Of a stretch of 47,747 bases of DNA, positions 39,997-47,747 are shown one piece after another; position 1 is the stretch's first letter; each line of letters opens with the position of its first letter. Where the stretch lies: positions 1-47,747 of the forward strand of contig JAFSXJ010000012.1 of the NCBI GenBank assembly GCA_017444065.1, in the 5' to 3' direction. The position numbers and the translations under genes were made by a program. Source of the DNA: Paludibacteraceae bacterium. GTDB lineage: Bacteria > Bacteroidota > Bacteroidia > Bacteroidales > Paludibacteraceae. The notes beneath the pieces are model-generated. The model ran no database searches and was not told where the DNA came from. It saw nothing but the letters and a program-made list of their open reading frames with translations.

Positions 39997-42057
39997 ATGA
40001 AGCGGATACTGATACTGATGACAGGTGCGATGCTGGGCATGCAAACGATGGCAACGGTTATATCGTTCTCGATGGATGCAGAGGCCTCTGCACAGAACAC
40101 ACCCGACGGCTGGACTGCCGTGCAGCTGCCTGCCGGTCTGCCCGCTATCACGGAGGCGAACACGTTCGTCATAACTGATGCGCCGTACAACGCCTCTACA
40201 TCGTCATCCGACAACACCTCCGCCATCCAGGCAGCACTGGATGCCGCCGCCTCTGCCGGAGGAGGTATGGTGGTCATCCCTGCCGGCACCTACCTGAGCG
40301 GCTACCTCCAGATAGGCGCAAAGACCATCCTGCACCTGAGTGCCGGTGCCACGCTGAAGATGCTGCCAATCACATCGTTCGCTACCGATGGCAACGGCTA
40401 CCATATGATGGACACACCCTTCATCACCGGCAAAAGCAATGCTTCGGATATAGTGATTGAGGGCGAGAGCCGCGAGACATCCGTCATCGACGGACAGGGT
40501 GCACCGTGGTGGGACGAGGTGGAGACTGCCAAAGCAGCGAAGAAGAGCACAACCCGTTCGGCAATGATACGTTTCTGGCAGGGCAACCGATACCTGCTGC
40601 GCAACTTCCGCATCCAGAACACCCCGAACACAAACATCACCATCGGCCGCAGCGGCAAAGGTGCACATGTCACGGCACATGACATAACGATCAAGAACCC
40701 CTCGTCGGATGCCGAGGACCCTTCGCACAACACCGACGGTTTTCCTATCTGGACGCAGTACGTGAACATCTACGACTGCGAGATTGACACGGGTGATGAC
40801 AACATCGTCTGCGACCAGGATGCACAATTCGTGCATGTGTGGAACTGCGACCTCAAGGCGGGGCATGGTGCTTCGTTCGGCAGCTATACGACCAACATGC
40901 ACGACATCATCTACGAGAATCTGACGCTCACCGGCACCGATGCAGGCTTCCGCCTCAAGTCGAACAAAGGCCGCAGCGGCGATGTGTATAACCTCGTCTT
41001 CCGCAACTGCACGATGACGAACGTGGCCAACCCCGTCAGCATCACCTGCTGGTACGACAGCCTGCCTACAAGTCCGGCATACATCGAGGCGCATGCAGAT
41101 GCCTTGACCAGTACGACGCCCGCCTTCCATGACATACTTATTCAGAACGTGACCGCAAGCGGCGACACGCAGTACAAGGTCGGCAGTGCCGATACCGAGA
41201 AAGACCGCAAGTATTTCGGCATCTTCATCTACGGCCGTCCCGAGAGTTATGTGCGCAACGTGACGTTCGACAACGTGAACATCACCCACAGCAAGGGACT
41301 CAAGCTCAACTTCTGCTCGGACATAACGTTCACGAATTGCAGCTACACGGTCTATAACACCAACAAGACCGCCAAGAACGGCTCATCCACCGAGGACGCC
41401 CTGCCCTTGGGACTCATCGAGCAGCAGTACAAAGGCACCTTCACCTGGAACGGACAAAGCGAACAGAAGCAGCCTGCCGTGCTCAGTTGGAACATGGGCG
41501 AGGATGGTGCGGAGGCAACGGCTGCCAATGTCATCACCGGCGCAACCGGCTGCGCGGCGGAGGGTATCACGATAGCCATCACCGATAACACAAGCAAAAA
41601 CTGGACTGCCGGTAACGGCTCTATCGCCTACAACGGCGTCACATACAAGACGCTGAAGAACTCCAACGGTGCACAGAACACCGTCACCCTGCCTGAAGGC
41701 AAGAAGGCGAGCAAGATAGAGTTCTATGCGGTGAACAATCATGACACCAACCATGGCAAACTGTCGGAACTCAACGGCACGACTTATGACGACGAGGTGA
41801 CATCACAGAGGGATTATAACAACCCCACACATATCAGCAAGTCATTTGCTGCCCCTGTCAGCCAATTTACGTTTACGTTTTCCGCAACGCAGGTCTGCTT
41901 TATCGCCGTCATAACGCTGGCGGATGACGATAACCCGACGGAGATAGTGAGCAATCAGATGGCTGAAACCAGATGTCAGAAAGTGGTGCGCAACGGGCAA
42001 CTGTTAATTCTCAATGATGGCAGGACATACAATGCCGCCGGATTAGAAATAAAATAA
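39997..42057 (+). CDS. GH28 polygalacturonase with C-terminal beta module and the shared tail
   Basis: 686 residues from the ATG at 39997, which gives a good signal peptide (MKRILILMTGAMLGMQTMA). The GH28 beta-helix (about 30-480) keeps all four signatures: HNTDGFPIW (N245, D247), DTGDDNIVC (D267, D268), KAGHGASFG near 288 and FRLKSNKGRSG (R-x-K near 318). A full NTD/DD/GHG/RLK set suggests an active enzyme. The C-terminal module (about 490-640, VLSWNMGEDGAEATAANVIT) is homologous to the N-terminal module of the protein at 43951. The end is the shared tail (QKVVRNGQLLILNDGRTY), preceded by a word repeat (ATCAGATGGCTGAAACCAG). Confidence 0.92.
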   Translation: MKRILILMTGAMLGMQTMATVISFSMDAEASAQNTPDGWTAVQLPAGLPAITEANTFVITDAPYNASTSSSDNTSAIQAALDAAASAGGGMVVIPAGTYLSGYLQIGAKTILHLSAGATLKMLPITSFATDGNGYHMMDTPFITGKSNASDIVIEGESRETSVIDGQGAPWWDEVETAKAAKKSTTRSAMIRFWQGNRYLLRNFRIQNTPNTNITIGRSGKGAHVTAHDITIKNPSSDAEDPSHNTDGFPIWTQYVNIYDCEIDTGDDNIVCDQDAQFVHVWNCDLKAGHGASFGSYTTNMHDIIYENLTLTGTDAGFRLKSNKGRSGDVYNLVFRNCTMTNVANPVSITCWYDSLPTSPAYIEAHADALTSTTPAFHDILIQNVTASGDTQYKVGSADTEKDRKYFGIFIYGRPESYVRNVTFDNVNITHSKGLKLNFCSDITFTNCSYTVYNTNKTAKNGSSTEDALPLGLIEQQYKGTFTWNGQSEQKQPAVLSWNMGEDGAEATAANVITGATGCAAEGITIAITDNTSKNWTAGNGSIAYNGVTYKTLKNSNGAQNTVTLPEGKKASKIEFYAVNNHDTNHGKLSELNGTTYDDEVTSQRDYNNPTHISKSFAAPVSQFTFTFSATQVCFIAVITLADDDNPTEIVSNQMAETRCQKVVRNGQLLILNDGRTYNAAGLEIK

Positions 42058-42095
42058 CTCGAAATATCGTAATGACGTCATACCGAAAAACAACA

Positions 42096-43931
42096 ATGAA
42101 GAAACTATTTCTAATAGCACTATTAACTGTCAATTGTCAATTGTCAATTATCCATTCGGCAGTGTCCGACCTGACGTGGTATCAGGTCTGCATGGGGCAG
42201 ATGGGTACCGAGTGGTACGGCTCGGACGAGGCGAAGGAGATAGCCGAAGTTGTCATCGCCGTGCAGAAGACCAACGGCGGCTGGATGAAGAACGACCAGC
42301 TGCACAAGCTCTCGTCCTCCGAGTACCAGCGTCTGTTGAACGAAAAAAGCGGTCGCTCGTGTCTGGACAACGTAGCCACCACCCAGGAGATGCGCTATCT
42401 GGCTAAGGTGTGGAAAGCCACCGGCGATGATACCTACCGTCAGGCGTTCATCCGTGGCCTGCAAATGATTCGTACTGCTCAGAAGGGTTGCGGCGGCTGG
42501 AGTCAGTACCTGCCGCTCAGCAACGACAACGGCTATCAGGACTACATCACCTTCAACGACGACCTGATGCTCAACGTCATGAAGCTGCTGCGTGACATCT
42601 ACAATAACCAAGGCGACTTTGCCGACATCACCGATGCCGCCACACGAACATGGTGCCGGACGGCTTTCGACCGAGCACTGCAATGTATCCTCGACTGCCA
42701 GATCAACATCGACGGCACCTATGCCGCCTGGGGCGCGCAACACGACACCGTAGTTCCCTACCTGCCTGCCGAAGGTCGTCCGCAAGAGTTGCCGTCCGTC
42801 AGCGGCTGCGAATCCGCTAACCTGCTATCGTTCCTCATGTCGATTGAAGACCCTTCGGACGAGCTCAAGGCACGCATCACTGCTGCCGTCACCTGGCTCG
42901 ATGCGCACAAGATTGCCAATCACGCCGTTGAGGACTACACCAATACCGCCGGACAGAAAGACAGACGCATCATCGAGAAGACTGGCACCCACCTCTGGGG
43001 ACGATTTATCCAGATTGGCGGCAACACCGGCACCGAGGTGTATAACAAGTTCTTCGACAAACTGAAGAACCGAGGAAAGAAACGCAGTTACACCTATAAG
43101 GGCGTAACGTACACCTATACCGAAGAGGAACAGGCGCGGGCGAACTACGACCCCGCCAAGGCATACGAACCCGTCTTCGCCATCTACAAGGATTCCATTC
43201 CGCATATGTACTACCGCTTCATATACAACTACGAGGACATGCCCGTAGCGTTCGACGACAAGGGCTGTCCGCACTACACCTCACTGTTTCCTGCCGTCCG
43301 CGTCGGTTACCAGTATGTCGGTTCGTGGTGCCAGCGTGTGATTGAGGTGGAGTATCCTGCCTGGCAGGCGAAGTACAACGGTCATGGCGAAGGAACATAT
43401 GTTCTGTCACCGGAGACCTGCGTGTCGAAGAACGGCGAGCAGACCCTCACCTTCAACAACGCCTTTACGATGACCAATGACGGCGGCTGGGGCTATGTGA
43501 TAGCCAAAAAGATCTACATCAAACTGGCCGCTGACATCACCTACACCATTCATATTCCCGAAGACCTGCAAGTGACCGAAGCGGTGATTCGCGGCTACGC
43601 CAATTACGATGATGCGGATGCCAGCATCATCCTATGGAACAACGTCAGTTATCCCGACGATGCGTACTTCTTCCCGCGTACCGACGCTGAGGGCAAGAAC
43701 ATCATCGTTTCCCACACCATCGATCATAGCGACCGGCCGGTGACAGGCGAACTCCCCTTCAAAATCAAAGGCAAGCAGCTGTGTATGTCAATCACTCTGA
43801 CCTGCTCACGCCGCACAAGCAGCATTGACCATCTATCCGCCACGCCTGGAGCATACAAGGTCTTCCGCAACGGACAGATTGTCTTCATTCGTGACGGACA
43901 GGAATACACCATAACAGGACTAACATATTAA
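42096..43931 (+). CDS. PL10-family pectate lyase with the shared tail
   Basis: Cleaves polygalacturonate by beta-elimination. 611 residues from the ATG at 42096; an in-frame ATG at 42072 adds MTSYRKTT and is less likely. PL10 is an alpha/alpha-toroid fold, seen in VQKTNGGWMKNDQLH (near residue 55), GCGGWSQYLPL, FNDDLMLNVM, YAAWGAQHD and ELPSVSGCES. A C-terminal beta module (about 425-580) precedes the tail YKVFRNGQIVFIRDGQEY. The signal peptide contains the DNA word (GTCAATT)3, giving NCQLSII. The preceding GH28 stop is 38 bases away. Confidence 0.92.
   Translation: MKKLFLIALLTVNCQLSIIHSAVSDLTWYQVCMGQMGTEWYGSDEAKEIAEVVIAVQKTNGGWMKNDQLHKLSSSEYQRLLNEKSGRSCLDNVATTQEMRYLAKVWKATGDDTYRQAFIRGLQMIRTAQKGCGGWSQYLPLSNDNGYQDYITFNDDLMLNVMKLLRDIYNNQGDFADITDAATRTWCRTAFDRALQCILDCQINIDGTYAAWGAQHDTVVPYLPAEGRPQELPSVSGCESANLLSFLMSIEDPSDELKARITAAVTWLDAHKIANHAVEDYTNTAGQKDRRIIEKTGTHLWGRFIQIGGNTGTEVYNKFFDKLKNRGKKRSYTYKGVTYTYTEEEQARANYDPAKAYEPVFAIYKDSIPHMYYRFIYNYEDMPVAFDDKGCPHYTSLFPAVRVGYQYVGSWCQRVIEVEYPAWQAKYNGHGEGTYVLSPETCVSKNGEQTLTFNNAFTMTNDGGWGYVIAKKIYIKLAADITYTIHIPEDLQVTEAVIRGYANYDDADASIILWNNVSYPDDAYFFPRTDAEGKNIIVSHTIDHSDRPVTGELPFKIKGKQLCMSITLTCSRRTSSIDHLSATPGAYKVFRNGQIVFIRDGQEYTITGLTY
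42128..42155 (+). repeat. (GTCAATT)3 tandem word in the PL10 signal peptide
   Basis: GTCAATT three times with a 7-base period, then ATCCATT; encodes NCQLSIIHS within the signal peptide. Same word and same position as in the esterase gene at 21611. Confidence 0.85.
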
Positions 43932-43950
43932 CCCTTTAATGTATATTATT

Positions 43951-45321
43951 ATGAAAAAACTTTTTACAATCCTTTGCGCTGCACTGCTGAGTGCAGGCAT
44001 GTGGGCTGACACAGCCGTATTGTCAATGCAATTAGGTGCTAATGGCGCTGAAGCTGCGGAAGCTAATTCTATCACCGGAGCCGCTGGTTCACAGGCGGAA
44101 GGCTGGACGATAGCCATGACCGGGAACACGGAAAAGAACTTTGCGCATAGCAGTAAGCCTATCTCGTGTGGTAGCGAGAGTTATATTGGCCTCAAGAACT
44201 CCAACGGTGTACAAATCACCGTGACAGCCCCTGCCGGCATTTTTGCTTCCAAAGTGGAGTTCTATGCTCACTCCAATGATAATTCAGTGGATGCCGAACT
44301 CAAGGAGTTTGATGGCAACACATGCAGTGACGCCGTTACAGCTCATAAATCGGATTACGCTAACCCCACCTACATTGCTAAGGAACTGGCTACCCCGAAG
44401 AATCAGTTCACCTTCACCTTTGGTGGCAAACAGGCTTGTTTCGTTGCCATCGTAACCTACGCCGGCAATACCAACCCCAACTGCGCTGAACCGCAAATCG
44501 CGTTCGGCGACTGGAACGATACAGAGGAAGGATTCCCTGTAACCATCACCACCAATGAGGCAGGCGTTACGCTCTCCTACAAAGTTGATGATGCTGACTA
44601 TGTTACATACACCGAGGCATTCTATGTAGGCTCGAAGGCTGTTGTTTCAGCCAAAGCCAGCAAGGAAGGCTACAACGATGCCATCGCTACGGCTACCGCT
44701 CCGCTGCATAGTATTGAGCGTCAGTTGACGGATGACTCATTTGCTTTTGCTGAAGGTGATCCTGTTGCCGAAGGCATGCGCATCATCGCGCCCAGCGTCA
44801 CACTCGTACTCCATGACAACGCATGGAAAAGTCCGACCGCCGAAACCGACATCGAGGCTCCTGAGGACTTCGGATACACAGCATATGTAGCAGGTACGAC
44901 AAACCCGTCACCCAAGGATGGTTCGCTGCCTACCGCAGGATGTTTCTACACCTTCGAGAGCAAAGCCGATGGCGTGCTGAAAGTGGCTGCAAAGATGAAT
45001 GGAGGCAAGGAACTGTGCGTAGCTACAGCTGATGAGCAACTGACGGTGAAGATGAATGGCAGTGAAGTGGCATTCAAGACTGCTGTTGCATCGGCGAGCG
45101 TATATGGATTGATTGAGTTTGCAGTGAAGAAAGATGCGACATACTACGTATGGGCTATCAATTCCAAGATACCTCTCTTTGGCTTTGAGTTTGCCGAAGG
45201 CGAAGATACCGCTGTGGAGAGCACCATGGTATCTACCAAGGCTGTGAAAGCCATCCGCAACGGACAAGTAGTCATCCTCCGCGATGGCGTTGAATACTCG
45301 ATTTTAGGTACACAATTCTAA
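43951..45321 (+). CDS. Module-only secreted protein with the shared tail
   Basis: 456 residues from the ATG at 43951 (MKKLFTILCAALLSAGMWA). The first module (about 22-170, VLSMQLGANGAEAAEANSIT and KNQFTFTFGGKQACFVAIV) is clearly homologous to the C-terminal module of the GH28 enzyme two genes upstream. Then a chitobiase/FN3-like stretch follows (ADYVTYTEAFYVGSKAVVSA), a further beta module (about 265-420), and the tail VKAIRNGQVVILRDGVEY. No catalytic residues are recognised. Placed between PL10 and uxaC with gaps of 19 and 6 bases, it is inferred to bind pectin or the enzymes at the surface. Confidence 0.78.
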   Translation: MKKLFTILCAALLSAGMWADTAVLSMQLGANGAEAAEANSITGAAGSQAEGWTIAMTGNTEKNFAHSSKPISCGSESYIGLKNSNGVQITVTAPAGIFASKVEFYAHSNDNSVDAELKEFDGNTCSDAVTAHKSDYANPTYIAKELATPKNQFTFTFGGKQACFVAIVTYAGNTNPNCAEPQIAFGDWNDTEEGFPVTITTNEAGVTLSYKVDDADYVTYTEAFYVGSKAVVSAKASKEGYNDAIATATAPLHSIERQLTDDSFAFAEGDPVAEGMRIIAPSVTLVLHDNAWKSPTAETDIEAPEDFGYTAYVAGTTNPSPKDGSLPTAGCFYTFESKADGVLKVAAKMNGGKELCVATADEQLTVKMNGSEVAFKTAVASASVYGLIEFAVKKDATYYVWAINSKIPLFGFEFAEGEDTAVESTMVSTKAVKAIRNGQVVILRDGVEYSILGTQF

Positions 45322-45327
45322 GACAAT

Positions 45328-46743
45328 ATGAAAGCATTCATGGATAAAGATTTCCTGCTGCAGACAGAGACCGCACAGGAGTTGTATCACAATCATGCGG
45401 CTAAGATGCCGATTATTGATTATCACTGTCACCTCATCCCGCAGATGGTAGCGGAGAACAAACGCTTCGAATCCATCGCACAGATCTGGCTCATGGGCGA
45501 CCACTACAAGTGGCGCGCTATGCGCAGCAACGGCGTGGACGAGCGTTATTGCACCGGCAAGGACACCACCGACTGGGAGAAGTTCGAGAAGTGGGCGGAG
45601 ACCGTGCCTTACACCTTCCGCAACCCGCTGTACCACTGGACCCATCTGGAGCTCAAGACTGCTTTTGGCATTGAGGAGCGTCTGAACCCCGAGACGGCAC
45701 GCGCTATCTACGACCGTTGTAACGACCTCATCGCCAATGACCCGAAGTTCTGCCCGCGCGGACTGATGAAGCACTACGGCGTGGAACTTGTCTGCACGAC
45801 CGATGATCCGGCTGACAGCCTCGAGTGGCACAAGGTGGTCAAGGAGGACCCGACCGCCGAAGTGCGCATGCTCCCGACCTGGCGCCCCGATGCAGGCATG
45901 AACATAGAGGCCGCAACATGGAAGGCATATATCGAGAAGCTCGCTGCCGTAGCAGGCATGCCAATCGCCACATTTGCTGACCTGGTGGATGCGCTGCAGA
46001 AGCGTCATGACTTCTTCGAGTCGATGGGCTGCCGTCTCTCCGACCACGGTATCGAGGAGTTCTACGACGAACCGTACACCGACGCAAAGATCAACGCTAT
46101 CTTCCAAAAAGCCCTCGCCGGCAAGGAACTCTCCGTCTATGAAATCCGTCAGTACAAGCACGCTTACCTGCATGCACAAGCTGAGATGGACTACGCTTCG
46201 GGGTGGACCCAGCAGTACCACTACGGCGCTATCCGTAACAACAACTCCAAGATGTTCGCAGCCCTCGGCGCAGACACCGGCTTCGACTCCATCGGTGAGT
46301 TCACGACAGCGAAAGCGATGAGTCATTTCCTCGATGAGATGAACAGCGAAGGTCATCTGGCAAAGACCATCCTCTACAACCTCAACCCCTGCGCCAACGA
46401 AGTGATTGCCACCATGCTCGGTAACTTCCAGGACGGCAGTGTGCCCGGCAAGATTCAGTTCGGTTCGGGCTGGTGGTTCCTTGATCAGAAGGACGGTATG
46501 GAGAAGCAGATGATGGCGCTTTCAAATCTCGGTCTGCTAAGCCGCCTTGTGGGTATGCTCACCGACAGCCGTTCGTTCCTCAGCTATCCGCGTCACGAGT
46601 ACTTCCGCCGCACGCTCTGTAACGTCCTCGGCAACGACATCGAGAACGGCATGATCCCCTACACCGGCTACGAGCAGAAGCGCGTACACCAGATGGTAGA
46701 GGATATCTGCTACAACAATGCGAAAAACTACTTCAAGTTCTGA
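45328..46743 (+). CDS. uxaC: Glucuronate/galacturonate isomerase
   Basis: Converts D-galacturonate to D-tagaturonate (and glucuronate to fructuronate) in the cytoplasm, the entry step that feeds UxaB and UxaA at the other end of the window. 471 residues, the usual length. Amidohydrolase-like barrel with metal ligands in IIDYHCHLIP (H33, H35), then WRAMRSNGVDE, LVCTTDDPADSLEWH, ATWRPDAG in the form LPTWRPDAGM, HYGAIRNNN and GSGWWFLDQKDGM. It is 6 bases after the module-only protein, so it shares the operon started at 35012. Confidence 0.96.
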   Translation: MKAFMDKDFLLQTETAQELYHNHAAKMPIIDYHCHLIPQMVAENKRFESIAQIWLMGDHYKWRAMRSNGVDERYCTGKDTTDWEKFEKWAETVPYTFRNPLYHWTHLELKTAFGIEERLNPETARAIYDRCNDLIANDPKFCPRGLMKHYGVELVCTTDDPADSLEWHKVVKEDPTAEVRMLPTWRPDAGMNIEAATWKAYIEKLAAVAGMPIATFADLVDALQKRHDFFESMGCRLSDHGIEEFYDEPYTDAKINAIFQKALAGKELSVYEIRQYKHAYLHAQAEMDYASGWTQQYHYGAIRNNNSKMFAALGADTGFDSIGEFTTAKAMSHFLDEMNSEGHLAKTILYNLNPCANEVIATMLGNFQDGSVPGKIQFGSGWWFLDQKDGMEKQMMALSNLGLLSRLVGMLTDSRSFLSYPRHEYFRRTLCNVLGNDIENGMIPYTGYEQKRVHQMVEDICYNNAKNYFKF

Positions 46744-46752
46744 TAATTCTCT

Positions 46753-46785
46753 CCCGCCTGCTGCTCATTCCGGGTGGCAGGCGGG
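46753..46785 (+). terminator. GC-rich hairpin after uxaC
   Basis: CCCGCCTGC (46753-46761), a 15-base loop and GCAGGCGGG (46777-46785), followed by AATAATT. There is no long T tract, so termination may be partial. Confidence 0.6.
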
Positions 46786-46795
46786 AATAATTGAT

Positions 46796-47653
46796 ATGCG
46801 GTATAAATCATTGATAGTATTGCTGACCTTTGCTACTACGCTGTCCGCGCAGGAGTTCGGCCAGGTGTTCTCCTTGCGCAACTTGCCGGAGTCAGTGGTG
46901 CAAAATATTGTCCGATACAATAGTTTCACCAAGTCCTACGAACGGATTTACATCAATTCGGACTACTGCTCCTATGTGGTCGTTCGCAAAGGGGCAAGAT
47001 ACTACAACGCCGCACCGGGCGAGAATTTAGTGGAGAGCCGGCCTGTACAATCACAGGCGGCAGAAGGTAACTTTACAGCAACCGATTATCACTACTACAG
47101 AGGAGTCTTCCCCTCGAACGAACCTGTTACGGCATATTATGCCTTTCCTTTGGCAGAGGGGGAGAAAATTACCGTTGAGCCGCACTTCATCCGGTTTCGG
47201 GAGAGTGAAAGGGAGGAAAACTACATTGCATTCGGTACTCAAGACAACGACACCGTGTATGCTATGCGTGGAGGAGTTGCATGTATGACCGGTGACAAGA
47301 AGGGAGTAATCATCAATCATATCGACGAGACCTTTGCCGTCTATTATCATATGCGTCGTGCGTTGGTGCAACCCGGCGATGCGGTAGAAGTGGGACAACC
47401 GATTGGGTTGGCTGCCGGTGGAAAGGTGTATGTAAGTTTCCTTTATCTGGACAAGCAGTATTTCAAGCAGAAAGAGGTTGCAGAAGAGTATCCATACACG
47501 CATTTTGTTCCTCAACTGTGGGATGGCACGCAGTACGCGCAATACGAAATGACTGCATCCAAAGTTGTGCCTGCCATCACGGACGAACTGGTGATGCAGG
47601 ACATGAGCAAAGCGCAGAAAAAGCGCTACCTGAAAGCGAAGAATCGAAAATGA
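46796..47653 (+). CDS. Degenerate M23 (LytM-like) secreted protein
   Basis: 285 residues from the ATG at 46796, which gives a signal peptide (MRYKSLIVLLTFATTLSAQ); an upstream in-frame start at 46718 would overlap uxaC. The second half has the outline of an M23 domain: VYAMRGGVACM, VIINHIDETFAVYYHM, ALVQPGDAVEVGQPIGLAAGG. The zinc site is missing, however: no His before the VYA strand and no HxH near the end, where VYVSFLYLD stands instead. Active M23 peptidases need these ligands, so this is probably a non-enzymatic domain, as in some cell-wall regulators. Its place between uxaC and kdgK is unexpected. Confidence 0.75.
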   Translation: MRYKSLIVLLTFATTLSAQEFGQVFSLRNLPESVVQNIVRYNSFTKSYERIYINSDYCSYVVVRKGARYYNAAPGENLVESRPVQSQAAEGNFTATDYHYYRGVFPSNEPVTAYYAFPLAEGEKITVEPHFIRFRESEREENYIAFGTQDNDTVYAMRGGVACMTGDKKGVIINHIDETFAVYYHMRRALVQPGDAVEVGQPIGLAAGGKVYVSFLYLDKQYFKQKEVAEEYPYTHFVPQLWDGTQYAQYEMTASKVVPAITDELVMQDMSKAQKKRYLKAKNRK

Positions 47654-47710
47654 ACATACTATATATGACAACTAATTAACACAATATAAACCATTTATTC
47701 TTTTAATCTT

Positions 47711-47747
47711 ATGGCAAAGATTATTACTTTAGGCGAGATTATGCTTC
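47711..47747 (+). CDS. kdgK: 2-keto-3-deoxygluconate kinase, 3' end cut by the window
   Basis: Only the first 12 codons are visible: MAKIITLGEIML. This is the typical start of PfkB-family KDG kinases in Bacteroidota, and it would carry the product of UxaA on to KDPG, completing the pathway formed by uxaC, uxaB and uxaA. The call rests on this short match plus context; another PfkB sugar kinase is possible. Confidence 0.65.
   Translation, partial: MAKIITLGEIML

Noticed and set aside
46718-46795. M23-like gene starting inside uxaC
   Set aside because: The added residues are the uxaC end and a GC hairpin read in another frame; the ATG at 46796 gives a signal peptide.

Overview
The window reads as chromosomal DNA of a member of the Bacteroidota, most likely an uncultured gut-type Bacteroidales. 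The evidence is a SusC/SusD pair, a sensor of the hybrid-two-component lineage fused to AraC, promoters of the TAnnTTTG (-7) / TTTG (-33) type, type IX-like C-terminal tails, and genes that start without a clear Shine-Dalgarno sequence. I cannot name the genus from sequence alone. Almost the whole window is one large pectin (homogalacturonan) utilisation region.

Layout. (1) Positions 1-14.8 kb hold a tight forward operon: uxaB (cut by the window edge), uxaA, a GH105 lipoprotein, SusC, SusD, a PL1 lipoprotein, two GH28 enzymes and a DUF4861 lipoprotein. (2) Positions 15.0-18.4 kb hold a small secreted protein and, convergent to it, a membrane regulator with propeller sensor, Y_Y_Y domain, one membrane helix and AraC domain, but no kinase or receiver. 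(3) Positions 18.4-27.8 kb hold a cluster of hairpin repeats, a PL1 lyase with a type IX-like tail, a GxxExxY protein, a CE12-type acetylesterase, an unknown cytoplasmic protein and a 1186-residue multi-module glycan-binding-like protein. (4) Positions 28.1-31.2 kb are an accessory insert: a small Bacteroidales hypothetical, a DUF3987-type ATPase and a broken AAA/DUF4143 ATPase gene. (5) Positions 31.3-34.8 kb hold a large Ig/glycan-binding-like secreted protein and a 45-residue peptide. (6) Positions 35.0-46.7 kb form a second forward operon: two CE8 pectin methylesterases, GH28, PL10, a module-only secreted protein and uxaC, followed by a degenerate M23-like gene and the first codons of kdgK.

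How it works together (established pathway, inferred here from families). CE8 and CE12 remove methyl and acetyl groups. PL1, PL10 and GH28 cut the backbone. SusCD imports oligomers. GH105 and the exo-type GH28 enzymes finish them in the periplasm. Galacturonate then goes through UxaC (isomerase), UxaB (reductase), UxaA (dehydratase) and KdgK (kinase) towards KDPG. KduI, KduD and KdgA are not seen.

Most notable observations: a gap-free C-terminal tail of about 25 residues on seven secreted proteins, including one of two otherwise homologous CE8 enzymes; a composite operator shared with identical spacing by two promoters; an HTCS-like regulator with its kinase and receiver missing; and several families of short periodic DNA words. 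The words include a 9-mer/7-nt array inside the DUF4861 gene and a 7-bp tandem word inside two signal peptides. They sit in signal peptides, linkers and gaps rather than in recognisable catalytic motifs.
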